Source: Nocardia carnea NBRC 14403
GTDB lineage: Bacteria > Actinomycetota > Actinomycetes > Mycobacteriales > Mycobacteriaceae
Assembly (NCBI RefSeq): GCF_000308515.1
Contig: NZ_BAFV01000028.1
Location: forward strand, 1 to 39,465
DNA length: 39,465 nt
Direction of reading: 5' to 3'
The notes beneath the pieces are model-generated. The model ran no database searches. It was not told the DNA's origin and saw only the letters and a program-made list of their open reading frames with translations. Of the stretch, positions 22,011 through 29,630 are shown piece after piece. Position numbers and translations under genes: made by a program. Position 1 is the first letter of the stretch; each line of letters opens with the position of its first letter.

Positions 22011-22136
22011 ACGGCCTGTGAACGACCGTGGAAATCAGCTGTTTCGACCGTGACGGTGCATCGCGCGGCAAAGGGCGGTACCGTACCCCGGCGTGACTAC
22101 TTGTCTGCCATCGAATCACCCGAGGCGGGAGCCGTA

Positions 22137-23507
22137 ATGACTGTCGAGCCGCCGATCGAGGACGATGTCACGCAACTGGCCCAACGCGTCGAACACGCCC
22201 GCAACCGACTGGCCTACCAGTTCGATCCCGCGCTCACCGAGGCGCTGTCGGAAACCGAGCTGCATGCCGAACGTGAACTCGCCGAGCGTATCCGCGAGCA
22301 GGAGCGCGGACAACGCTGGAAGGAGATCCAGGCTGTCGCCGCGGCGAACGACCGGGCCAGACAGACCACCGAGCAGATCGAGAAGGCGGATATGCGCGAC
22401 CTCTTGCTCGCCCGTAAAGCCATCGCCGCGCAGCGCCGGGAATCCAGCCCACACGCCAAACTGGCCTCGCTGTACCGGCATCGGTCCTGGTCGTTGCGCG
22501 CACTGGCCGGTGTGGTCGCTGCGGGCATGCTGTGGTCAGCGGTCAACGTCCAGCAGAACATCGCGCCCACCGGCCCCAGCGACCCCCTGTTCTGGTTCAG
22601 CTACCTGCTGGAGGGGATGATCAGTGTCTGCCTGATCATCATCATGATCGGCACCAACAAGGTGGCCGAATGGGGTGTGGTCAACAACCGGAAGCAGACC
22701 GCGGCCGCCGAGGTGGCGCTGCTGGCCCTGACTGTCGGGCTCAACACCTATCCGTATCTGCGGCTGGGCAACTGGTACGAAGTGGGCGTGCACGCCGTCG
22801 CGCCGGTGATGATCGGTGTCGCGCTGCTCATCCACGACGCGGCCAGCGCCCGCTACGGTATGGCGATTCTGCGGGCCACCGAACAGGTCCGGGGGCTGCC
22901 CGATCCGGCCGCGCAGATCCGCAACAGCCTGCCGCGGGTCAGCATGAAACTCGACCCCAATGCGGGTGAGGCGCGGGCATTGCCGACCGGCGATACCGCC
23001 GTGGCGCAACCGGCGGCGCTGGAATCCGGTGCGAAGAATGCCGGTGCCGGGTCGGCTTTTCGCGCGGAGGGCAAGTCCGGTGACGCCGGGAAGAAGCGGG
23101 CGAGCGATCTCGCCGACGTGACCTCCGGCCTGATCGGGCGTACGAGTTCCCTGCTGGACGAGATGGCCACGAATTCACCGCTGTTCGACGAGCCCACGGC
23201 CAAGAACGCCGAGGTCACCGATAAGCTGCCGATCAGCAATTCGGCGAGCGCCGCCGTCAAGAAACTCGGCCAGGCCAAGCAGGCCGGTGCGGTGAGTAAC
23301 GGCTCGGGCGACTCGGGTGCCAAGGGTAAAATGTCCGGTGACAAGGAGACCGACGAGTTCCTCGAGGTCGTGCGGTCCTCCGACGGCTACGACACCGGTC
23401 AGTTCCGCGTCGCCGACATCCTGGAGCAGGAACTCGCCGAACTCCAGGCCGAACGGCGTAAGGCCCGGTCCGGGCGGGCCCGCAGCGGTTCCACCAACGG
23501 GGCCTGA
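22137..23507 (+). CDS. Unrecognised four-helix membrane protein with coiled-coil start and disordered tail
   Basis: 456 residues. Residues 1-115 are highly charged and helical (AERELAERIREQERGQRWKE and QTTEQIEKADMRDLLLARKA), likely coiled coil. Four membrane helices follow at about 118-138, 151-173, 188-207 and 215-234. The remaining 220 residues are Ala/Gly/Ser/Lys-rich and probably disordered, ending in a helix (VADILEQELAELQAERRKARS). The helix arrangement recalls membrane proteins of actinobacterial mobile elements (DUF2637/Spd type), but I see no motif proving this and there are no transfer genes nearby. ATG 22137 follows GGGAG; the surrounding composition is normal for the genome. Confidence 0.78.
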   Translation: MTVEPPIEDDVTQLAQRVEHARNRLAYQFDPALTEALSETELHAERELAERIREQERGQRWKEIQAVAAANDRARQTTEQIEKADMRDLLLARKAIAAQRRESSPHAKLASLYRHRSWSLRALAGVVAAGMLWSAVNVQQNIAPTGPSDPLFWFSYLLEGMISVCLIIIMIGTNKVAEWGVVNNRKQTAAAEVALLALTVGLNTYPYLRLGNWYEVGVHAVAPVMIGVALLIHDAASARYGMAILRATEQVRGLPDPAAQIRNSLPRVSMKLDPNAGEARALPTGDTAVAQPAALESGAKNAGAGSAFRAEGKSGDAGKKRASDLADVTSGLIGRTSSLLDEMATNSPLFDEPTAKNAEVTDKLPISNSASAAVKKLGQAKQAGAVSNGSGDSGAKGKMSGDKETDEFLEVVRSSDGYDTGQFRVADILEQELAELQAERRKARSGRARSGSTNGA

Positions 23508-23586
23508 TCGCCGCTCACCGTCGCCCGCTGTGGGTCGTCGCGCCGTGGGTTGCGCGCTACCGTGAGGGTGACGGTGAGGAGGCACG

Positions 23587-24105
23587 ATGTCGGAACGCAA
23601 ACCGGCGGGAGTCGACTTCGAATCCTGGGTCGACCGTAAGATCCGCGAGGCCACCGAGCGCGGTGAGTTCCGCAACCTCCCCGGCGCCGGGAAACCGCTG
23701 CCCGGCGCGGGGAGCCGGTATCACGACGAAAATGCCTGGTTGCGGGATTACCTGCGGCGTGAGGGCGTGAGCGGGGACGTGGCCCTGCCGCCGTCGCTGC
23801 AGCTGCGCCGGGAGGTGGAGCGGTTGCCCGATACGGTGCGTGAGCTTGCCACCGAGGAGCAGGTGCGGGCCACCGTCGCCGAACTCAACCGGCGGATCGT
23901 GGACTGGTTGCGGGTGCCGACCGGGCCGCAGGTGCCGGTCGCCCCGGCCGACGTCGAAGAAGTGGTCGCCGGCTGGCGGGCCGCTGCCGGAACCGCCGGT
24001 GCGGAGACCGCTGAGCCACCGCCCGCGCGGGAACCGCAGCCTCGCCGAGTGAGCGCGGCGGCGCCGCGGCGCCCCTGGTGGCGGCGGATCCGCCGGAACA
24101 GCTGA
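23587..24105 (+). CDS. DUF1992 (DnaJC28 conserved domain) protein
   Basis: 172 residues. The DUF1992 signature is clear: VDRKIREATERGEFRNLPGAGKPL at about 15-38, then NAWLRDYLRREGV and LQLRREVERLP. Members occur alone in actinobacteria and fused to J domains in eukaryotes. No biochemical role is settled. The C-terminal 50 residues are Pro/Ala/Arg-rich with a basic end (RRPWWRRIRRNS). ATG 23587 follows GAGGAGGCACG, and TACCGT (23558-23563) upstream is a plausible -10. Confidence 0.9.
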   Translation: MSERKPAGVDFESWVDRKIREATERGEFRNLPGAGKPLPGAGSRYHDENAWLRDYLRREGVSGDVALPPSLQLRREVERLPDTVRELATEEQVRATVAELNRRIVDWLRVPTGPQVPVAPADVEEVVAGWRAAAGTAGAETAEPPPAREPQPRRVSAAAPRRPWWRRIRRNS

Positions 24106-24150
24106 GTCGATCCCGCCCGGCGCGCCACCCCGGTGCGGTTGTATGGGGGG

Positions 24151-24576
24151 ATGGATGCACGCACGCTCGCCGACCGGATCGAGATCACCGATCTGCTCAC
24201 CCGCTACGCCACCGCCGTCGACGACAAGGATTGGCCGCTGTACCGCTCGGTGTTCACCGCCGACGCACAGATCGACTACAGCACGGCCGGCGGGCCCACC
24301 GGGGATGTGGATACGGTCGTCGCCGGGCTCACCGAACAGCTGGCGCTGTTCTCCCGGACCCAGCATTTCATCTCCAATATCGCGGTGGAACTGGACGGTG
24401 ACATCGCGAAGGTCCGCGCCATGTTCTTCAACCCGATGATCGTCTCTCCGGGGAAGCAGTTCACCTGTGGTGGCTGGTACAACCACGATCTGGTGCGCAC
24501 CCAGGACGGCTGGCGCAGCGCCCGGCTGGTCGAGGACGCGGCCTGGTTCGACGGGCTGGAGGCCGCCTTCACCTGA
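24151..24576 (+). CDS. SnoaL/NTF2-like protein
   Basis: 141 residues. The SnoaL-like NTF2 fold is indicated by the IEITDLLTRYATAVDDKDWPLYRSVFTADAQIDYS start, the FSRTQHFISNIAVELDGDIAKVRA middle and the GGWYNHDLVRTQDGWRSARLVED end. The family includes cyclases, dehydratases and isomerases acting on steroids or polyketides, as well as ligand-binding proteins; the pocket residues do not identify the substrate. ATG 24151 is preceded by a GGGGGG run. An upstream in-frame GTG at 24133 is possible. Confidence 0.85.
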   Translation: MDARTLADRIEITDLLTRYATAVDDKDWPLYRSVFTADAQIDYSTAGGPTGDVDTVVAGLTEQLALFSRTQHFISNIAVELDGDIAKVRAMFFNPMIVSPGKQFTCGGWYNHDLVRTQDGWRSARLVEDAAWFDGLEAAFT

Positions 24577-24614
24577 TCGGTGAGCAGGCACACTCGATCT
24601 GCGGGGGCACCGCC

Positions 24615-24640
24615 GGATTGAAGGCTCCGGGGCCGGGTAC
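24615..24640 (+). promoter_or_regulatory. SigF/SigB-type promoter of the csbD-like gene
   Basis: GGATT (24615-24619), a 15-bp spacer and GGGTAC (24635-24640) match the mycobacterial SigF consensus GGWWT-N15-17-GGGTAY. The predicted start near 24647 leaves a leader of about 40 bases containing GGAGG. Spacer length is identical to that of the rsbW-sigF promoter in this window. The csbD gene of Bacillus subtilis is a known SigB target. Confidence 0.65.
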
Positions 24641-24685
24641 GCGGGCGATATCCGACCGAGCAACCGAGAATCGGAGGTGGATATC

Positions 24686-24964
24686 GTGGCCGAGCACAAG
24701 AGCGCACGCGAAGGCATCGAAGGTGCCGTCGAGGGCGCGAAGGGCAAGGTCAAGGAGGCCGCGGGAGCGGTTCTCGACAACGACTCCTTGCGCACCGAGG
24801 GCAAGGCACAGCAGGACAAGGGCGAATCGCAGCGCGCTGCCGCCGAGAAGGAGAACGAGGCGCAGCAGGAACGTCTCGAAGCCGCCGATGCCGAACAGCG
24901 GCAGCGGGCCCAGCAGGACCCGGGCCACGGGCAGACGGTGGCGCCGACACCGCGCGACGTCTGA
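24686..24964 (+). CDS. CsbD-like general stress protein
   Basis: 92 residues, highly charged, no aromatic residues and no hydrophobic core. EGAVEGAKGKVKEAAGAVLDN with SLRTEGKAQQDKGE is the CsbD signature (glycine-lysine helix repeats). Such proteins accumulate under general stress and some relatives bind microaggregates; no mechanism is established. GTG 24686 is 8 bases after GGAGG. GTG 24677 overlaps that site, so it is unlikely to be the start. A SigF-type promoter precedes it, and a strong double hairpin follows the stop. Confidence 0.88.
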   Translation: MAEHKSAREGIEGAVEGAKGKVKEAAGAVLDNDSLRTEGKAQQDKGESQRAAAEKENEAQQERLEAADAEQRQRAQQDPGHGQTVAPTPRDV

Positions 24965-25327
24965 GCCGATAGGGTCCGGCGGCGTTGCTCTGCCGGACCG
25001 GAGTGACTACGGCGACCTCACAGAGGTCGCCGTAGTCGTGCGGGATGGTTTTGCGAGGGCACCCGCCGACGCGCCGGCAGTATCGTCGCAACCGGTCGAC
25101 ACGCCGGCAGTTGTCGCAGCGCAGGTAGTGGGTGGGCTCCGGTCCCCGTCGCCGAGGAATCTGTTGATGTTCGGGTGCGCCTCGAGCGCCTCCACCACCA
25201 CCGCCGCGCCGGTGTACTTATCCGTTACCGGCAGACGACGCGCCACTCTGGCTTCCTGCGGTGGCATGGCAGATCGGACGTGAGCGGATCCGACCGCTTG
25301 CCTGTTCGGGTAGCCGGGCGTACTCCG
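24965..25327. other. Convergent intergenic region; no gene beyond the hairpins
   Basis: These 363 bases lie between the csbD-like stop and the stop of the converging metallophosphoesterase. The first 75 bases hold two hairpins. From 25038 on, a minus-strand frame (25007-25267) has a plausible helix but no start signal and a Thr/Ser-rich end running into the hairpin, so I do not call it. Confidence 0.5.
24973..25037. terminator. Twin hairpins after the csbD-like gene
   Basis: The first stem GGTCCGGC / GCCGGACC pairs 24973-24980 with 24992-24999. The second is a perfect 15-bp stem, GACTACGGCGACCTC (25005-25019) with 25023-25037 and an ACA loop. Tandem GC-rich stems without a T-run are usual for actinobacterial termination. 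Being symmetrical, the second could also serve the converging gene. Confidence 0.7.
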
Positions 25328-26083
25328 TCAACCGGATACGACGGTCCGGTCGCGGGCTGCCGTGCTGTCCGCGCCGGGCTGTAGTTCGTAGACGGCGAAA
25401 GCTTTACCGATTACCGGCTGGGCGACATTGCGCACCCGGATACCGCCCGGTGTACTGCCACGCTCGGTTCCGGCGTGGGCGTGGCCGTGGACGGCCAGAT
25501 CGGCGCCGTGGGTGTCGATGGGTTCGCCCAGGAGGTACGAGCCCAGGAACGGGTAGATCTCGCGTGGCTCCCCGTGCAGGGTGTCGCTGACGGGGGAGTA
25601 GTGCGTGAGTACCACCGTGATATCGGTATCGAGCTCGGCCAGCGCGGTATCCAGTGCCGTCGCCAGCTCGACGGTGTGGCCCGCGAATTCGCGCATCAGT
25701 CGTTCACCGAACACGCTTGCGCATTTTCCGGCGAAACCGCCACCGAAGCCTTTGGTGCCGGCGATACCGAGGGTCGTGCCGTCGATATCGAGCGTGGTGG
25801 CGGCGCCCTCGAGCACGGTGATTCCGCAGGATTCCAGGAGACCGGTCATTTCGGCCGCGGCATCGCTGTGATGATCGTGGTTGCCCAGCACGGCCACCAC
25901 CGGGACCCCGACCTCGGCGAATTCGCGCGCGACGACCTCCGCTTCGGCCGGTGTCCCGTGCTTGGTCAGGTCGCCGGCCAGCAGCAGCACATCGGCCAGC
26001 GCCGGTAGTTCGCGCAGTGCGGGCCGCAACAGTCCGCGTGAATCGGTTCCCAGATGGACGTCTCCGACAGCGGCGATCCGCAT
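25328..26083 (-). CDS. Calcineurin-like metallophosphoesterase
   Basis: 251 residues with the full metal-binding set: GDVHLG (D8, H10), AGDLTKHG (D38), GNHDHH (N68, H69), THYSPV and HGHAHAG. The two-metal site hydrolyses phosphomono- or diesters; the substrate is unknown. GTKGFGGGF in the middle is typical of an actinobacterial subgroup. ATG 26083 with GGGAGAGGG upstream is chosen over an in-frame Met 17 codons earlier. The BON gene stop lies 47 bases upstream, so it may be the last gene of that minus-strand unit. Confidence 0.9.
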   Translation of the reverse strand: MRIAAVGDVHLGTDSRGLLRPALRELPALADVLLLAGDLTKHGTPAEAEVVAREFAEVGVPVVAVLGNHDHHSDAAAEMTGLLESCGITVLEGAATTLDIDGTTLGIAGTKGFGGGFAGKCASVFGERLMREFAGHTVELATALDTALAELDTDITVVLTHYSPVSDTLHGEPREIYPFLGSYLLGEPIDTHGADLAVHGHAHAGTERGSTPGGIRVRNVAQPVIGKAFAVYELQPGADSTAARDRTVVSG

Positions 26084-26130
26084 CGGCCCTCTCCCTTCTG
26101 CCCGGTGCCGGGCACCGGGCTCGCTCGGTA

Positions 26131-26409
26131 TCAACTACCGAGTTCTTCGCTTCCGCCCGGCCTGGCTGCCGCGGTGACGTGTACATCGTTGTGAATCGGC
26201 AGGTCCGGAGCGATATCGTGCACCACGTCCTCGAGTATCAGCCGCCGCTGCGCGGTACTCACCTCGCCGTCGAGGACGACGACATCGCCACGGATCCGGA
26301 CCTGCACACCCTGTTCGGCCGTGCGCGGATCCTCGGCCAGCGCCCGATGGAGTTCGGCGGCCAGATACTCCGGCGGCCGTGGCCGGGAGGAGTGCGGATT
26401 ACCGGACAT
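26131..26409 (-). CDS. BON-domain protein
   Basis: 92 residues. AELHRALAEDPRTAEQGVQVRIRGDVVVLDGEVSTAQRRLILEDVVHDIA shows the BON pattern: a helix, the V-x-V-x-x-G-x-V-x-L-x-G-x-V strands, then a helix. BON domains bind phospholipid or other interfaces and are common in osmotic-stress proteins such as OsmY. No signal peptide, so it is cytoplasmic. Its ATG directly follows the TAG stop of the nucleotidyltransferase gene (TAGATG), so the two are translationally coupled. Confidence 0.85.
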   Translation of the reverse strand: MSGNPHSSRPRPPEYLAAELHRALAEDPRTAEQGVQVRIRGDVVVLDGEVSTAQRRLILEDVVHDIAPDLPIHNDVHVTAAARPGGSEELGS

Positions 26410-26994
26410 CTACTGCGCCTTTCCGGATATGTGCGGGGGTGCGGTCGTTTCGGCGATACCGAGATCGTCGATCAATCCGAGGAACGCTTTCGCGTACGGC
26501 GAATGCTCGGTCTGGGCGCGCACCGCGGGCCAATTCACCTGTTCGCGCAAATCGCGCGAGACCCGCAGCAGCGGACTGAGATCGAGCCGGTGCGCGTCGA
26601 AGACAAGCAGTTTGTCGACCAGCAGATCGGTGGCGTCGACCACGGGCGCCACGGCGGGACCCACCCGCATGACCTCGGCCCGGCCCAGCAGCGCATCGTC
26701 GACTTCCCGGTTGTTGGGCCGGTGGATGATATCGATCAGGGTGTCGCCGTCGTAGGCCTTCGTCAGCCAATCCTCGGCCGCATCCGCCAGCCGCAGCCCG
26801 GCACGCGCCAGTTCGCTGCGCGCCCGGGCGCTGTCCTCGGGTTTGACGAACAGATCCACATCGTGGTCCGACGGCGGTCCGCCCCGCGCGTACACGGCGC
26901 AACCACCCGCCACGGCGAAAGGTATGCCCTCTTGTTTCAGGGCGTTCGCGGCCCGGGTCAAAGCGTGCAGCAACTGCTCCTCCGTCGGCACCAT
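26410..26994 (-). CDS. Nucleotidyltransferase-fold protein
   Basis: 194 residues. The polymerase-beta-like core has VAGGCAVYARG (GG at 30-31), DHDVDLF with Asp45 and Asp47, and a third acid in TLIDIIHRP. After this comes a helical part (ATDLLVDKLLVFDAHRLDLSPLLRVSRDL). It resembles the AbiEii/DUF6036-type minimal nucleotidyltransferases, which transfer NMP to RNA, protein or small molecules. No antitoxin-like winged-helix gene is adjacent, so a toxin role is not supported. It is joined to the BON gene with zero spacing. Confidence 0.85.
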   Translation of the reverse strand: MVPTEEQLLHALTRAANALKQEGIPFAVAGGCAVYARGGPPSDHDVDLFVKPEDSARARSELARAGLRLADAAEDWLTKAYDGDTLIDIIHRPNNREVDDALLGRAEVMRVGPAVAPVVDATDLLVDKLLVFDAHRLDLSPLLRVSRDLREQVNWPAVRAQTEHSPYAKAFLGLIDDLGIAETTAPPHISGKAQ

Positions 26995-27048
26995 ATCGGG
27001 CGGCTACCCGGGCATCGCTGTGCTAATCAGCCGGCGATCGCCGCCGGC

Positions 27049-27279
27049 TCAGCCCAGCGACGCGATCAGTACGAGCGCCACCACCGCGAACACCGCCACG
27101 AGAGCGATCACGGCGACCACCGCGGCGACCCCGGTCGGTGGGAAACGGTGGCTGGTCCGCGGTTCGGGCGCCGAAAGCCCCGAGGTCTGTGCGGTATCCG
27201 GCGGGGTGGAACCCGCCGGTACCCCGCCACCGGCTTCCAGGTCGGGAGTCGCGGCCGGATCGGGATCCATCGAACTCAT
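27049..27279 (-). CDS. Small tail-anchored membrane protein
   Basis: 76 residues. A Pro/Ala/Gly/Thr-rich polar N-terminal half is followed by one hydrophobic helix at about 51-74 (VAAVVAVIALVAVFAVVALVLIA) and a 2-residue end, so it would be anchored by its C-terminus with the N-terminus in the cytoplasm. ATG 27279 with GGGGAAG upstream is preferred over a Met 25 codons earlier. A SigF-like promoter lies about 140 bases upstream. No family recognised. Confidence 0.65.
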   Translation of the reverse strand: MSSMDPDPAATPDLEAGGGVPAGSTPPDTAQTSGLSAPEPRTSHRFPPTGVAAVVAVIALVAVFAVVALVLIASLG

Positions 27280-27416
27280 GAGCGCTTCCCCACTTTCGGT
27301 TGTCGCCGGGCGCGCCGGCGGGGTCGGGTCGCCGCCCGCCCGGTCCGCGGACAACTACCGGTGGGAGGGCCGGGTGAGACGGCGGCGAGGATCGTTCGTC
27401 GCACCACGCGCGGCGC

Positions 27417-27442
27417 GTACCCGTTACTTCGCCACCCAATCG
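27417..27442 (-). promoter_or_regulatory. Possible SigF-type promoter of the small membrane protein
   Basis: On the minus strand CGATT, 15 bases, then GGGTAC. The -10 is exact and the spacer equals that of the two better sites in this window; the -35 has one deviation from GGWWT. It lies between the CDGSH gene stop and the membrane-protein gene, leaving a leader of about 130 bases. Confidence 0.4.
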
Positions 27443-27461
27443 GGTGACACCGGGAAACGCG

Positions 27462-27923
27462 TCAGCGCTCGCCGCGGCGGTGCCGGCGGTGGCTCGTATC
27501 GCACAGCGGATAGGTCCGCGACCGTTTGCACAGGCATATCGCGACGAGAAAACGGTCTGCGTGGATCACGGCGCCGTCGGCGGTCACCAGTTCGACCGGG
27601 CCGTCGACCAGCGCGGGCCCATCCTCGGTGAAAACGATCCGCGTCGGTTCGGTTCCCCTTCCGGACGCCGTACCAGCATCGGTCTCCGGTTGTGCGGGAG
27701 TCACCTCGGGACGGGCCGCTGTATCCCTCGGCCGTGGGCCGTCGGCCGGTGCCGGAGTATCGGCAGGCACGCCGGCACTGCGGGGCGGCGCGACCGGACC
27801 GCTTCGGCTGTCGGCCGGACGGGGAGGGGGCGTACGCGGGTCGGCCGCCGCCGGATGAGCGGGGCGGTCGCGGACCGCCGGCTCCGTGGGGCCGACCGGT
27901 TTCTCATCGTGTCCGGTCGGCAC
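27462..27923 (-). CDS. CDGSH iron-sulfur domain protein
   Basis: 153 residues. Residues 1-90 are Pro/Ala/Asp-rich and probably disordered. The C-terminal 60 residues form the CDGSH (mitoNEET-type) domain, with ligands Cys130, Cys132, Cys141 and His145 in AICLCKRSRTYPLCDTSH. The canonical CDGSH reads CDTSH here, with Thr for Gly. Three-Cys one-His [2Fe-2S] clusters transfer electrons or clusters. The gene overlaps the methyltransferase gene by 20 bases and ends the four-gene minus-strand set that starts at the flavodoxin-like reductase. Confidence 0.9.
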   Translation of the reverse strand: MPTGHDEKPVGPTEPAVRDRPAHPAAADPRTPPPRPADSRSGPVAPPRSAGVPADTPAPADGPRPRDTAARPEVTPAQPETDAGTASGRGTEPTRIVFTEDGPALVDGPVELVTADGAVIHADRFLVAICLCKRSRTYPLCDTSHRRHRRGER

Positions 27924-28554
27924 GGATCACCACCAATTCCTCGTGCTGCTGCCCGGGCCGGATCAGGCCGCAGTCGCGAAGCCAGCCGCTGCGGCGGGCC
28001 AGTACCGGGCCGAAAGGAATCACCGTCCGCGCGACCACGGTTGCTTTCAGGCCGCCGCTGCGGAGCTGACGCAGGCTGGTCGCGGTCCCGGAAAGAGCCG
28101 AATGAACCATCAGGGCGGTGCCGCCCGGGGTCAGTAGGCGCGGCATCATCGCGCACAGCGGATCGAGCAGGGACCGCCCGTGCCGGCCGGCGTCCCAGGC
28201 GCGCGCCGACCGGCCGGCGGGCCGCGATTCTTCGCTGGGTACATACGGCGGGTTGGCGACGATGACATCGAATGTCCGGTCCGTGACCACCTCGGTGACA
28301 TCCCCGCACAACAGCTCCAATCGCACCCCGTGCAGCCGGCTGTTCAGCCAGGCCGAGGTCACCGCGGCCCGGGACAGGTCCACCGCGGTCACCGCCGCCG
28401 CTCCCGTCCGGGCGGCGTGGATCGCCAGCGCGCCGGTCCCGGTGCAGGCATCGAGAACCCTGGCGCCGGCCGGTAGCGCCGCTTCGGTCATCGCGCGGGC
28501 CAGCAGCCAGGTATCGGGCTGCGGCCGGTACACCCCCGGCGCACGAACCAGCAT
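27904..28554 (-). CDS. HemK/MTQ2-type methyltransferase
   Basis: 216 residues. PGVYRPQPDTWLLARAM starts the protein as in HemK2/MTQ2 relatives. SAM-binding motif I VLDACTGTGALAI (33-45), AVDLSRAAV (motif II) and catalytic NPPYVP (101-106) follow. NPPY methyltransferases of this group modify glutamine in release factors or other side chains or bases. The housekeeping PrmC has an N-terminal helical domain that is missing here, so this is a separate paralogue. ATG 28554 matches relatives; GTG 28563 overlaps the preceding stop as GTGA and could be used. It is flanked by a diiron-type enzyme and a CDGSH protein. Confidence 0.88.
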   Translation of the reverse strand: MLVRAPGVYRPQPDTWLLARAMTEAALPAGARVLDACTGTGALAIHAARTGAAAVTAVDLSRAAVTSAWLNSRLHGVRLELLCGDVTEVVTDRTFDVIVANPPYVPSEESRPAGRSARAWDAGRHGRSLLDPLCAMMPRLLTPGGTALMVHSALSGTATSLRQLRSGGLKATVVARTVIPFGPVLARRSGWLRDCGLIRPGQQHEELVVIRADRTR

Positions 28555-28559
28555 CGGGC

Positions 28560-29570
28560 TCACCCGGCCTCGGGGCGCAGCGAACTGCCCCCTACCCGCC
28601 AGCAGTCCAGCATGGCCTCGGTGCACCGGGTTTCGAGCAGTTCGGTGGCCTGGATACCGAAGACCACCGATTCGGCGAGTTCGGGTTCACGGGCGAGCAG
28701 ATCGGCGAGTACATCGCGCCGGACGACCTGTTCGTGCACGGCGTCCGCGGTGACGTGTTCGGCGTAGAACCGCACGCAGTCCGGATGTGCCGAGAACCGC
28801 TGCAGTGCCTCGACCATGACCCGCGAGGCTGGTGAGGAACTGATCTCCACGGCCGCGAAATGTCCTACCAGGGCGCCACGCAACGACCGGTGCAGCCCGA
28901 ACAGTGACATCATGTCGACCAGCGTCAGCATGGGAGCCGGTACGACATCGAGATAGTGCAGGTAGCCGTCGGCCAGACCGGCGCCGCGCAGTAGGTCGGC
29001 GTAGAGGCGGGCGTGGATCCGGTCGCCGTGCCCGCCGCCGAATTCGTCGAACTCGACCGCCACCAGCGCGGCCTTGGCGCGGCCACGCAGCCGCGGGATC
29101 ACCCAGGCGACCGGATCGGCTTCCTTGTGGTGGTAGATCGAGCGCTGGACGAAATATTCGCGTGCCTGTTCCCACGTGCCCTCGTCGCGCAGCCAGGCCG
29201 GGGTACCACCGGCCGCGGGCGCGGTGAGCAGCCGATCCAATTCGGCAGCCACATCGTGGCCGCCGGGGACCTCGGCGCGTAACGCGTCGGAGAACCGGCG
29301 TTCCAGATCTCGTCGCAACCCCAGCAGGCCGCTGTCCCACTCCCATTCCGGGTCCACCTCGCGGAATCCCTGATAGTGCAGTTCGTAGCAGGTGTGCAGG
29401 GCGAGCTGGAGATCGTCGCCGAAGGGGTCGATATCCGGCGGGGCCTGGGGTACAGGGCTGCCGGGTTCGGCCGGCAGCAACGCCACCAGGTCGGCGGACA
29501 GCGGCCCTCGGGGCACGGGCAGGCGTATTCCCCGGGAGAGGGTGCCCGGGGCGGCGAGTGTTTCGACCAT
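28560..29570 (-). CDS. Haem-oxygenase-like diiron (iron-containing redox) enzyme
   Basis: 336 residues, predicted all-helical (PF14518-like Haem_oxygenas_2). Likely iron ligands: Glu150 (IYHHKEADP), Glu176 and His186 (VEFDEFGGGHGDRIHARLYADLL), Glu242 (HFAAVEIS), and Asp276 and His279 (FYAEHVTADAVHEQVV). The relatives UndA, BesC and the SznF central domain use a diiron site with O2 for decarboxylation, C-C cleavage or N-oxygenation. The substrate here is unknown. ATG 29570 with AAGGTGA upstream is chosen. It is followed by an overlapping methyltransferase and a CDGSH gene, and preceded by a flavodoxin-fold reductase 60 bases away that could supply electrons (inference). Confidence 0.85.
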   Translation of the reverse strand: MVETLAAPGTLSRGIRLPVPRGPLSADLVALLPAEPGSPVPQAPPDIDPFGDDLQLALHTCYELHYQGFREVDPEWEWDSGLLGLRRDLERRFSDALRAEVPGGHDVAAELDRLLTAPAAGGTPAWLRDEGTWEQAREYFVQRSIYHHKEADPVAWVIPRLRGRAKAALVAVEFDEFGGGHGDRIHARLYADLLRGAGLADGYLHYLDVVPAPMLTLVDMMSLFGLHRSLRGALVGHFAAVEISSSPASRVMVEALQRFSAHPDCVRFYAEHVTADAVHEQVVRRDVLADLLAREPELAESVVFGIQATELLETRCTEAMLDCWRVGGSSLRPEAG

Positions 29571-29630
29571 GGATTCACCTTTCGTGGCGACGATGTCGTC
29601 GTCCGTGCGCACCGCGGGGGTCAGCGGTGG

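Noticed and set aside
25007..25267. 86-codon minus-strand frame after the csbD-like gene
   Set aside because: It includes the terminator stem at its 3' end and lacks a ribosome-binding site; only one short helix looks protein-like. It could be a relic, but that cannot be shown.
26410..26994. Toxin of an AbiE-type toxin-antitoxin system
   Set aside because: The nucleotidyltransferase fold fits, but the neighbour is a BON protein, not an AbiEi-type winged-helix antitoxin.
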